Below, piece after piece: positions 22,461-31,700 of a stretch of 64,000 nt of DNA (the stretch's first letter is position 1; each line of letters starts with the position of its first letter). The position numbers were made by a program, and so were the translations under genes. Below the pieces are notes generated by a model. That model was not told the DNA's origin, made no database searches, and worked only from the letters and a program-made list of their open reading frames with translations. The stretch lies in assembly GCA_029237695.1 (NCBI GenBank), contig CM055266.1:107215370-107279369 (forward strand). Direction: 5' to 3'. Source of the stretch: Conchocele bisecta. Its lineage: Eukaryota > Mollusca > Bivalvia > Lucinida > Thyasiridae.

Positions 22461-24271
22461 GATATCGGTACCCCTTTAAGTAATATTTGTATATTTTAAA
22501 TGTACACATGTATTGATGTTCTCATGAAGCGCATGAATATAAATATTAATTAGTCCAGCTTATATTGAGGCAAATCACACAGCTTTAAAACATAGTGCTG
22601 GAGTATAAACCATAGTATCTTATATTGTTTCATAAGTATATCACTATTAAACATTAATTACAATATGTATGCATATTATTAAAACAGTAGATGCTACCGC
22701 TGTTTCGCTATATGTGATATTTATAACAAAATATTTATTTTGTTTCGTCCGCGTACGGATTTCTGTCACACAAAGCGCCATTTTCAGTTCATACTTTGAC
22801 CTGTGCATATGAACCGGACTAAGTTTAAACAACGCTCGATTCCGTCCAATTCAAATTTCTCTGCAGAATTTTCAGACTAACTACATAAGTAATGCTGCTA
22901 AATAAATGTTAACGGCTGGAACATGGTCATCACTAAAAGGAAGAAACCACAGTCGTATTATTGAAAAATAATATTTACCCGAGACCTCATGGGGGCCGCC
23001 ATTAATCTAGTGTAAACAATAGACCGTGTGATCCCATTCCCTGAGTAGCCCCCGCTTAGTGAAACGGTATGATATTATGTTCCCCAATAATTGGAAACGG
23101 TTTGAATTTCTCGGTAAAAACTACGAAAGTCATAAAAAATAACGATGTATATTTAATATTGGATACGCGTAAACGGTATTACTCTCTCAGCGATTTAACG
23201 TACTGATCTGGTCTTCATTTATGTAAACTGTCAACGCCATTTACAGAATATATGGCTAATTTTGGAAATAAATAACGGCAAATTACGATGACGTCTGCCC
23301 TGAAATATCTGTCAACTTGCGGACGTAATTTAAGGAAATCTATTATATTTTAAGGCTACATCTGTGACTAATTACGAATTTATGTATGGTCTTTGGCTAC
23401 ACCCGACACATTACACAGATCTAGTTGTAAAAAACACGTCGCTTTGTGTGGAAAAAAATCGATAATGTGCAGTCGTGTGTGACGAGGTGTTGATCTGATG
23501 ACACCATACAGCTGCAAATGTTGACCCTTAGGCAATGTTTTGAAATTGACGTGTCGTTTTGATGTGTCGTTTTGATGTGTGCCGCAACACCTCACTGTCG
23601 GAGACAACATGACAATTAACGATATACTCCCGATTATACACAGATCTATTAGACGGCTGGTTATTTAAAAAAAAAAGTAATTCAGTACACAGTACACCTT
23701 CGCCGATATTGTTTTTAGAAAATCAGTAATTTTTTTCCGTAAATGTGTATATATTACTTAAAGACTTTCATCGTTGGTAAGTTTCTATCAATTTATAACT
23801 ATTTTTATTAAAATCATAAAATTATGAAAATATTAAAATCACAAAAATAATATATATGGAGAAAGAAATATATACCAAGTCGAGGTTTGAACCCCCGACC
23901 CTTTCGGGAATCGGTAATTAAATCATAGAAGTCGGCTACCTTAACCTCACGACTATTGCGCCATTTACGACGATTCCATTTATACAGAAGTGCTATCAGT
24001 ATTACGCAACCATTTGAACGTAATAATTATTATTTGCAACATCTACAACGATTCCGTTACAGAGATACGCTATTGAAACAACATGTATTAGTATCCATAA
24101 CATAACTAAGTAATGTATCATTACATATCACAGGAGATATATTAAAACTATATATGCTAATAAACAATCCGCTTGGCTCGTATGAAAATAGTTCGCGTGA
24201 TATTGATTATCTCCCTTGCCGAAAGTAGTTCACTGATTTATTAATTCCAAATAAGACGTGTTTGCGTAATG
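22461..24271 (+). repeat. 2.2-kb direct repeat, copy 2 (1.8 kb after deletions)
   Basis: High similarity to copy 1 over most of its length. The region equivalent to 21490-22045 is largely missing, and a segment near 24040-24170 is present here but absent in copy 1. Confidence 0.85.
23874..23964 (-). pseudogene. tRNA-Ser-like module, second copy
   Basis: Same module in the second direct repeat; here the B-box 'ggttcaaacct' is intact. It differs from copy 1 at a few positions, including the anticodon loop region. Confidence 0.5.
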
Positions 24272-24280
24272 TACTTTTAA

Positions 24281-25189
24281 ATTCCTATAGGAAAATCTTT
24301 TTTTGGCAATTAAATATGATGGATTTTCATCAAATAAAAAAAATAGTGGAGGGTGACTTTTTGTTATTGATGAAAAAGTACATACATTTAAATATCTTTC
24401 AGATTTAATGTATTTAATAGCCAAAAGTTCGTCGGCACAACAAAGTGGAACAGGCAGTAGTTTATGTGTGATGCTATTAATAGAAAACGTGACGTACGAT
24501 CATCGCCATCAATATTGACCCGGATCAACATATATTTCACATTAGATTGATTGATTAGAGACAATAACAGGTACTGGAGGCTAGACAATTGTGTTAAGTG
24601 TATTTATTTTGTCATTGACCTTGTTCATTTGTGACCTTCAATGTCAATATTGGCAATACCATGACATATCAACAATGCTATGACAAATTAGTAGCTTATT
24701 ACTAGAGAAATGTGACATTACTTTTTTGACCAGTATAAATACACACCAACTTGTATGTATGGGGTACACTGGTTGGTTGCAAATATTAGCTCTTGATATC
24801 TGATGCTTACTTAATTTATATAAGTGTACGCAGTACATAATTTATTACAGAGTATACATATATTTTATGTACACAAACATGATATGAATTTCATTGTGGA
24901 CGAATGTGAGTTTTCTGACATAAAAGACCTTATCGCTCTATTGTATTTACGCTCTTGTGGATACTCTATTTTGAAGAGTTTCTCTTGCTTGACTAACACA
25001 CGTGATTTAATATATGATATTAGTATCTATGTCAATCAATGTTTATTAATCATTGACGAACGGGACACTGGCTAAAAAAATGTAAATTATATTAATATTG
25101 GTGTTGCCAGCTTAATGTGCGGTGATCGTATTACTACATGTCAAGTTAGCAGTGTTGTAGACAATCAAGAGAAAGTTACAACGATACAA
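24281..25189. other. Unassigned stretch before the Maverick-like genes
   Basis: One short + frame (about 24824-25075, including 'NFIVDECEFSDIKDLIALLY') has no family I recognise. No terminal inverted repeat of the neighbouring element could be identified here. Confidence 0.3.
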
Positions 25190-25229
25190 AATGTTTTTTT
25201 TTATCTTTTGGAACAGTTATCATTATATA

Positions 25230-26318
25230 ATGATTAAACAAAATGGAAAGTATCTTCAAAACATTTGGTATGATATCAAGCACAGATGCGCCTTTACTGG
25301 ACCAGAGAAATTATACAAGATAATCAAAGAAGAGGGTAAAATAAAACATGGACGTAATAGAAAGAGAAAATGGTTACAGGACCAAGATGCTTATTCATTA
25401 CGCAGAACAATGCACAGACACTTTCTGAAACGGAGAGTTATCGCACCAGAAAGTGGCGTCATGTCATTACTTTGTGCTATTGACGTATTTTCCAAATATA
25501 TGTGTGTAGGGCCGTTACAAAGAAAAACTGGAGACGAGGTTATTAAAAGGTTAACATTAAGTTTCCATAATAATCGCAAGCCGTCTGAATTTCGCAGTGA
25601 TTGAGGCAATGAATTTGTAAAGAAAAAGGTTAAAACCTTTTTAGTAAAAAATAATATTTATTTTTTTACTACAAATAACTCTGAAGTAAAAGCGAATATA
25701 ATTGAAAGAGCAATACGCACTTTTAGAAATATCATATCGATATTTATTAGCTAATGAAACATTCACTTATATAAACAAACTACAGGATTTGGTTCGTTTA
25801 TACAACACTACTACTCATTCGTCATTAGGGGGTTGAGTCCATCGCAAGTAAATAAGGACAATGAAAACGAACTGTGACATATTATGTATATGTCACCAAA
25901 GAATAAAAGATATCGAGATCAGAAAACAGTATTCAACAAAATGCCACCACGACAAACGTCACCTCCGCTTAAATATAATATAGCAAATAGTGTAAGAATA
26001 CCGTTCATAAAAAAAATATTCACACGGGATTGTCAACAAAAGTGGACAGAAACATTATTTAGGATTAGTGAGAGAAAAGCAATGTATACCATAGTTCAGT
26101 ATAAGCTGAAATATTTTGCCGATGAACCTATACAGGGTTATTGTAATCAATCAGAATTAGTATTAGTTCACAAGAGTGATGATTATATGTGGGCTGTTGG
26201 AAAAGTAATTAAAAAACGAAAAAGTAACAGAAGAGTCGAGTATTTGGTACATTTTAAAGGTTCACCAGACAAATTCCATGCTTGGTTCAACTCTGAACAA
26301 GTACACAAATATAAGTGA
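25230..26318 (+). pseudogene. Maverick-type integrase (rve fold with C-terminal chromodomain-like part)
   Basis: The N-terminal part contains 'MIKQNGKYLQNIWYDI' and 'LRRTMHRHFLKRRVI'. The catalytic core shows 'IDVFSKYMCVGPLQRKTGDE', then 'SD' followed by a TGA at 25602-25604 and 'GNEF', and the last acidic residue in 'NIIERAIRTFR' (Glu at 25704-25706), 34 residues after the second Asp, close to the DD35E spacing. The region expected to hold the first Asp is shortened and I do not see it. A further break lies between 25735 and 25884. The C-terminal frame (25884-26318) has an SH3-like stretch and 'YLVHFKGSPDKFHAWF', typical of a chromodomain-like tail. Such enzymes insert the element into the host chromosome; this one is dead. 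Confidence 0.8.
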
Positions 26319-26338
26319 TATATTATAGGTGATCCGTA

Positions 26339-26835
26339 ATGAGCATGTATATATGTTTAAGTTCTTCAGACAACATAAATTTATTCGCGGACAATAGACC
26401 GTACGACTTTAAGGTAAACCTCGCTCGATCCCTACAACTAGACGGTGTATGGTGTTGACGGAAATCACTGTAACATCCTTACATACAAAGAAATCCTATG
26501 AAATTAAAACGATGTATATGTACTGCGACCTTTGTTCAAATTCATTGGTGGGCACTGGAGAAGAACCTTTGATGCGAATGGTTTATGTAGTTGACAATAC
26601 TGATCACAACTTTACTTATAACTCACCTTATTATATTCCAATAAAGGTGGGACTGACTCATCAGATTCGTATCTATTTAAAAGATGAAGAAGGTAATGAT
26701 GCGGTATTGGTAAATGGGGAAGTCATTGTTACACTTCATTTGAAAAGGTGTATTCTACCATCACGTGTGTACGTTAGTGATCACAGGGCGTGGGATGAAT
26801 TCTATAAAACATATGTCGGAGAGAAAAACAAATAA
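26339..26835 (+). pseudogene. Penton-like (minor capsid) protein candidate of the Maverick-like element
   Basis: Starts at ATG 26339 with 'MSMYICLSSSDNINLF' and 'LARSLQLDGVW'; a stop and a +1 frameshift occur near 26452, after which the frame continues 'LTEITVTSLHTKK', 'YMYCDLCSNSLVGTG' and 'YVSDHRAWDEFYKTYV' to a TAA at 26835. The position between integrase and major capsid, and the 'L-D-G-x-W' and 'Y-C-D' signatures, match a protein I recall from Mavericks that is considered the minor capsid or penton. Assignment to penton is inference. Confidence 0.5.
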
Positions 26836-27135
26836 ATACATATATAAATATAAACAAATTGGTAGGGGATTAGGTAGTATGCGGAAAGCGGCGTCGGCAA
26901 CTCCAGCATATAATTATACATATAATGACACACAAATCACCAACTAGTGTTATAAAAAGCGGAACTCGACGCAGGAAAATAAGTAAGAAAAAAGACACGG
27001 ACCGGATCGAAGCAACGAACAACTAAACGCAAAGTGAAAATACGAAAAAGTAAAAATAAATACAATTCAAAGAAGGTAAAACGATCCATGTCACAAAAAC
27101 GGATTAGGGCACGAAAACTCAAAGAAACATTTTAA
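26836..27135 (+). pseudogene. Small basic core-like protein
   Basis: The first frame reads 'QIGRGLGSMRKAASATPAYN', a Gly-rich start followed by a basic stretch. After a stop at 26945 and frame changes, the 3' part is extremely rich in Lys and Arg ('RTTKRKVKIRKSKNKYNSKK', 'QKRIRARKLKE') and ends TAA at 27133-27135. Composition and position next to the capsid genes suggest a DNA-condensing core protein like that of adenoviruses and adintoviruses. The family assignment is inference from composition. Confidence 0.45.
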
Positions 27136-27139
27136 GAAA

Positions 27140-28414
27140 ATGTCGTTTTTAAGTGAAAGAAACAAGGAAATTAATCTGCCTTCAGAGCTGGATATATTTT
27201 CGTTACCGCCAAATTTAGTAGTTATTGACAAAATTTACTATACATATTGTCATAGTATTTCTTCGACTTCAACGGAACATGCGCATGTGGAGACAAAACT
27301 GTATGTGCGTGCCCAAGTAGTTACAGCAGATTTAGCGGCTAGCCAGAACATCGGTATAATAAATTTACCATTGCGATCTATTTGGTCGCAAATATATGTG
27401 TACGCTATTTCTAAACTGATTTCACGAAACACAACAAACTATCCACGGAACGGTTATTTGAAATGTTTATTTATCATATGACCAAATGAGCAGCACGTCA
27501 TAGTTACATAGTCAGATTCATTATCCGGATACTGGTTTAGACATGGATGAGGCTGATCCTAAGAACGGAACAACTACTGGATTGTTCAACAGATGCAAGT
27601 ACACAAGAAAGTATGAGCTTCGACATGCAGGGTCTTCGTTTTGAGGATGCGTTTTCCATTGAAAAATATCTAATAAACGGAGTGAATATTTCTGTGAAGC
27701 TATACAGGTCATCTCCTGCTTTTATATTTATGTCGGCAGAACATCACCCACATACAAATCAATTTTAAATTATGTATACAGTAAGGCATGCAATGTGAGA
27801 GTAGACCCGGGTGTAATAATTGGGCATTCGCAAGAATTGGAGAAAAGTCCTGCACAATAGTATTTTATTAGAAGTAAGGTAAAAATGCAAACAATTGCTA
27901 TGTATTCCAAATATTTGTATATGATCAGGTGTTTGAAAATTAAGTTCTTTCAAAGTTAATTGTTGCCTTTGTTCTAAAAAATGCTGTTAATAGTGATTAC
28001 ACTAAGAATGCATTTGATTTTATTTTTTTCTATAACTGACGAAGGTGTATATATTAATGGGCAAAGTTTTCCAGGGCGACCTTTAAAATTAGATTTCGGT
28101 GACAATAAAAAATAGTCGTCTGGGTATGTTAATATGTTTGAAGGTGCCGAAATTTGGGACAAGGACAAGGGTATACATATAACAGAGAGCAGTTTGAAAA
28201 TGATTACAATATTTTTGGTGTTCTCTCTAGAACCCAAGAGCTTGGAGTATGAATATATGAAGCTTGTTCATAGTGGGAAAGTTTGAATGGAAATAAAATT
28301 CTAGCACGCACTTGCATCTACGGTTAATTGTACAGTCTACGGAGAGTTTCCGTCTTAGAGATTGACAGCACTAGAGACGTGCAGTATATACAAGCATGCA
28401 TAGCCTACAGTTAA
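27140..28414 (+). pseudogene. Major capsid protein (double jelly-roll) relic of Maverick type
   Basis: ATG at 27140 gives 'MSFLSERNKEINLPSELDIF' and 'VVIDKIYYTYCHSISSTSTE', then 'GIINLPLRSIWSQIYVYAIS' and 'NTTNYPRNGYLK', with the first frame ending at 27479-27481. Continuing in other frames: 'MDEADPKNGTTTGLFNR' from 27544, 'EKYLINGVNISVKLYRSSPA', 'VRVDPGVIIGHSQELEKSPA', 'VYINGQSFPGRPLKLDFGD', 'YVNMFEGAEIWDKDKGIHIT', and near the end 'VLEIDSTRDVQYIQA' finishing TAA at 28412-28414. The order and motifs are those of Maverick major capsid proteins (annotated as F54H12.2-like in invertebrates). At least six stops or shifts are present. It overlaps the start of the protease frame. Confidence 0.85.
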
Positions 28415-28887
28415 TCAACAGTATTAAATTGGATTTTCACTTAAGGGAAATTATAAAAGGTGTCTATGCATCAAATGAAATACCTACCGATGTGTTTACT
28501 TTTCCTTCTGCAAAACTCATTAACACCCAACCGTCATATGTGAAAGGCGAAAATTGAATATGTGTTTGGTTTGATAGTACTACGTATGCCGATTTTTTTG
28601 ATAGTTTCGATAATGATCCTAGCAAATATGATAGCAGTATTCTTACATTTTTGCAGATGAATGTTACGTTAGTTCGACACAGTAATAAAGTGTTGCAGGT
28701 AGATAACTCAGACTACGTATTACTATATTTGCTATTGAAATACAGCTGTAATTCTCTAAATTATATAATATCTATTTTTGGAAACGATAAAGAAATGAAT
28801 GATTGTTTGGCTGTTGATTTAGTAATACCATTTGTTAATGTATATAACACGTGTGTAATGTTTTGTATATGTATGCATGCAATGTAA
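28396..28887 (+). pseudogene. Adenain-like (Ulp1-type) cysteine protease relic
   Basis: One frame runs from ATG 28396 to TAA 28887 with a single internal TGA at 28555-28557. Before it: 'REIIKGVYASNEIPTDVFTF'; after it: 'ICVWFDSTTYADFFDSFDND' and 'DYVLLYLLLKYSCNSLNYII'. The spacing matches the maturation protease of Mavericks and adenoviruses: His near the stop, Asp in the 'DFFDS' block, Cys before the 'LLYLLLK' block. The His is lost at the stop and no Cys stands at the expected nucleophile position, so it would be inactive. In the family the enzyme processes capsid proteins. Confidence 0.6.
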
Positions 28888-28957
28888 TATGTATGTTAGT
28901 TGGTAATAGTTGTCTTGATCGTGTGCTACTTTTAGGAAAATGCATGTACATATAATA

Positions 28958-29648
28958 ATGTCGATAAAAAACTATACTTTATCTGAGTGGTGGGAAAATA
29001 ATTCAGTAGTTACATTTGAATGGCCAACTACAATTGCTATACGTATGTGGGATGACAGGCGTGGGTAAATCAATAGTTACATTGAAATTAATTGGTAACG
29101 TTAAAGGGATGTTTAGTTACACTCCAAAGCAAGTGATATATTGCTACGGAAAATGACAAAGCGCCTTCGCTGATTTCGAAAGAAACCATGAAAGTGTGTG
29201 TTTTCAAAACGGTGTTACTTCATCAGAATATCTCGCAAGTTGCAAAGACAGTCTAAAAGTTATGGATGATCTTATGCTTGAAATAACAAACGACAAAACA
29301 ATGTTACAGTTGGTAGTTCAAGGAAGTCACCATGACAATACTACAGTTATATTTATTTTGCAAAATATTTTTCCAGGCGGAATGTATGGACGTACACCAG
29401 CTTTAAACGCGCAGATTTAGTGTTTATTTCGAAATTATCGAGACACTCGTCAAGTAAAATGCTTCGCAAGTCAGGTGTGTCCGCAGGACATCCCATTTTG
29501 TATGAGTAGCTATGAAAAAGCAACTGCTGTGTCACCTTTAAGTTATTTTATATGCGATCTTCATCCTAAAAGTAACAAAGCATATTTTCTGAGAAGTAAT
29601 ATATTTCCAGGAGAAGATATGATAATATTTGAACCGTGTAAACAATAA
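28958..29648 (+). pseudogene. FtsK/HerA-type packaging ATPase relic
   Basis: Starts ATG 28958 ('MSIKNYTLSEWW'), shifts frame near 29045, and then shows a clear Walker A GMTGVGKS at 29049-29072, Walker B 'LKVMDDLM' near 29256-29276, and the 'GSHHDNTTVIFILQNIF' block. In-frame stops lie at 29154-29156 and 29418-29420; the same frame then runs on through 'CPQDIPFCMSSYEKAT' and 'FLRSNIFPGEDMII' to TAA 29646-29648. This is the genome-packaging ATPase of Maverick and related virus-like elements. Confidence 0.8.
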
Positions 29649-29693
29649 ATGCCAAGTACTATTATGCATAAACAAATCATATTACTTTTTTTA

Positions 29694-29871
29694 GATTATT
29701 GAGCGGCATTACACGGCCATATGGACAGTTTTTATTAAGAATTTGAATGCAAAACAAATCGGCATTATTTGTGAGACTGCATTTAACGTTTTATACGGTT
29801 CCATAGTTATTCCATCTTCGTACTTTAAGAAAAGTAAACGTCACAAGCAAAGAGAATGGATATTGTATTGA
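29694..29871 (+). CDS. Small basic Maverick-type ORF
   Basis: An open frame of about 58 residues with 'NLNAKQIGIICETAFNVLYG' and a basic end 'FKKSKRHKQREW', stop TGA 29869-29871, no clear start codon. It resembles a small ORF I recall downstream of the ATPase in Maverick elements; function unknown. Confidence 0.4.
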
Positions 29872-29948
29872 CGAACGACCTGTTGTTAGATATCTTAGTT
29901 AAAATATTGTTGCTTTATTTTAAACAAGAGTTAGTTAGTTGATCAACT

Positions 29949-30203
29949 ATGTCACGGGAATTGGTATTAATACCAAAATACAAATACCAGTGGCTACTTA
30001 GTACAACTATGGCAAATGATAATATTGCACCTAGTACTTGTGAACCCGCATTGGAACACACAGATGCCGTGGAATCAGATACGTATGTTGGGAATGATAA
30101 GACGAAGGACACATATTATAATACAATGTATACAAAAAGACACTGCAGACAAACACGATGGGATGACAACCCACGTAACAAGGAAATAGGTGACGAATCA
30201 TAA
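29949..30203 (+). CDS. Small Maverick-type ORF with KYKYQWLL motif
   Basis: ATG 29949 gives 'MSRELVLIPKYKYQWLLST', then a hydrophilic, Asp/Thr-rich body and a basic stretch ('YTKRHCRQTRW'). The start resembles the last ORF of other Maverick elements as I recall them. Downstream sequence to about 30330 could encode more in other frames ('NRKRVLKKKPECGEVTGEDN'). No function is known to me. Confidence 0.4.
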   Translation: MSRELVLIPKYKYQWLLSTTMANDNIAPSTCEPALEHTDAVESDTYVGNDKTKDTYYNTMYTKRHCRQTRWDDNPRNKEIGDES

Positions 30204-30330
30204 CAGAAAACGAGTCTTGAAAAAGAAGCCTGAGTGTGGTGAAGTGACAGGTGAAGACAACAGTGATATGTTAAATCAATCTGGGGGACGAGTTAATCGA
30301 ACCTTCTAACCCGGCCAAAAACCTTGAAGC

Positions 30331-30841
30331 AAGTGGGTTTCTCACCAAATTACCGTTTACCAAACGACAGTTCGATATACACTACTAAACGTCAACCAGC
30401 ATAAAGTGGTCGAAATGGTGAAACAAAAGTACATTGAAAATATGCATCGTGTATTGTTCTATACAGTATGTGGATTAAATGTTACATATACATGTTGTAT
30501 TAATTTGTATGTTGTTGTGTGTTGTTATAGCAAATGCTATACGTTTTACATTTGTAATAAAGTATGATTGGTTAGCAAAGTATGGTTCATGTTGTTTGTT
30601 TGTTTGTCTTTTTTTTTGTTAATTATCCCACAATATCCAATCGAAACTGTTTTAAGATAGGCGTAAACTAGTTTTACTATTTAGTGAGTAAATACAATCT
30701 TTGCAGTTCGGCGCTAAATTAGTAGCACATCGTACATGTGCATGTACCACTCGAACACCGAGTAATTCGTCCCACCACGACTTCCCAATTGTAAGCCACC
30801 TACACTTTTCCCTTCGCGCAGTACCGAATAATAATGTGGTT
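30331..30841. other. No gene recognised
   Basis: AT-rich sequence; a tttg-rich run near 30597-30620. The right terminus of the Maverick-like element could not be placed. Confidence 0.3.
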
Positions 30842-31070
30842 GCGAGTGGAGAAACGGGGCTTATTGGATTTCTGACCAGTGTAGCTATTGATCAAATAAC
30901 ATACTTTTCTAGCCTGATAACGATCTATATATTGCTTGTTAGAAGCATGACGGGTGTTTTTATTGATGGAATGGCAAACAGTGCAGGTCCTGATCAGACT
31001 GTGCGGATGCAAATGCTGATCTGGATCTACACTGGTCGCAAAACCAATGAGCCCCATTTCTCCAGTCACA
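30842..31070. mobile_element. Palindromic repeat family P, copy 1
   Basis: Starts 'gcgagtggagaaacggggct' and ends with the approximate complement 'agccccatttctccagtcac'. The interior has 'gatcag' motifs and 'ctggtcgcaaa'. The same arrangement is seen at 48280-48480, 56545-57065 and 59147-59365, with a half copy at 38610-38695. Confidence 0.6.
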
Positions 31071-31369
31071 GTCACAATAATAGGATGCATGAGTCTCGTG
31101 TCGCTTCATACGACAAAGGGACAAACATGGGTTGTGTATAGTGTACGTGTAGGTAAATGTTCTAATGTTGTTTTGCAACTTAGCGAGTAAGTACAATATT
31201 TGCCTTTCGGAAAAATTGTACCTCACCGTATACATTTAGTAATTATATTCCGAGTAATACAATCGGTCACCACTCGGTGTACTGATTTGCAAACGTTGAC
31301 TGCGATGCATCACACTAGGTTCGTCCACAATATGTAGTTATGCGGTACAGTGAACTTATGCTCTAAGAG

Positions 31370-31700
31370 TAGACCGTGGCCGATGGGTAACACCGTCGAA
31401 CTGCCACGCTGGCGACCCGGGTTCAGGGTTCAGTTCCAGGGCGTCAGTATTTGTGTGATACTTTGTATTTCCTGCTCTACTAGTCCTTTCGGATGGGGAC
31501 TTTAAAAAGGCGGTCCCGTGTATGAGATTTGAATGATAGTCTGGGCACGGTAAAGAACCAGGTGGGACTATTCTAAAAGAGTTAGGCCCCCTACGGCCGA
31601 TTTCCTATGTATCCACCTCCTTTCTTCCTCCCCTTCTTGGGAGACAACATGCAAGGTCATCGAGCCAGTGCCGTCGTTAAATCCAAGCATTTACATTTAC
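31370..31700 (+). mobile_element. tRNA-derived SINE candidate
   Basis: The head has an A-box-like 'tggccgatgggtaac' and a B-box-like 'gggttcagggttcagttcc' spaced as in a tRNA; the body follows with 'aggcggtcccgtgtatgag' and the end 'gccgtcgttaaatccaa' then 'catttacatttacattt'. This is the layout of a tRNA-headed SINE. Confidence 0.6.

Larger units (their letters stand above)
19835..24270. mobile_element. 4.4-kb non-coding element with GTAC target duplication
   Basis: The termini are 'attacgcaaac' (19835-19845) and 'gtttgcgtaat' (24260-24270), perfect inverted repeats. The 4-bp GTAC lies on both sides (19831-19834 and 24271-24274), and the flanks rejoin to the end of the MITE, confirming the insertion. 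Inside are two 193-199-bp tandem units followed by two 1.8-2.2-kb direct repeats; the internal repeat junction at 22460 also ends in 'gtttgcgtaatg'. I found no coding frame of substance. The superfamily is unknown. Confidence 0.75.
19342..24280 (+). mobile_element. TTAA-type MITE, copy 1, split by a 4.4-kb insertion
   Basis: Starts TTAA (19342-19345) then 'aggtacatgcccac'. The right end reads 'gtgcctactgagtgggtatgtac' up to 19834 and continues after the insertion as 'ttttaa' at 24275-24280. Full copies lie at 60845-61355 and 63142-63652, with reverse truncated copies at 45.9 and 49.9 kb. The TTAA target and length near 0.5 kb suggest a piggyBac-like non-autonomous element, although the termini lack the usual CCC start. 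Confidence 0.75.
25190..30330 (+). mobile_element. Decayed Maverick/Polinton-like element
   Basis: Eight coding relics on one strand in compact order (integrase, penton-like, basic core-like, major capsid, protease, packaging ATPase, two small ORFs), with gaps of a few to about 75 bases or overlaps between most of them. This set is diagnostic of virus-like Maverick/Polinton elements of animals. A protein-primed DNA polymerase B and the terminal inverted repeats are not visible, so the copy is partial. Stops and frameshifts in most genes show it is a fossil. Confidence 0.8.

Noticed and set aside
30960..31235. Overlapping open frames on both strands near 31 kb
   Set aside because: They fall in the palindromic repeat family P, which gives similar frames at each copy.
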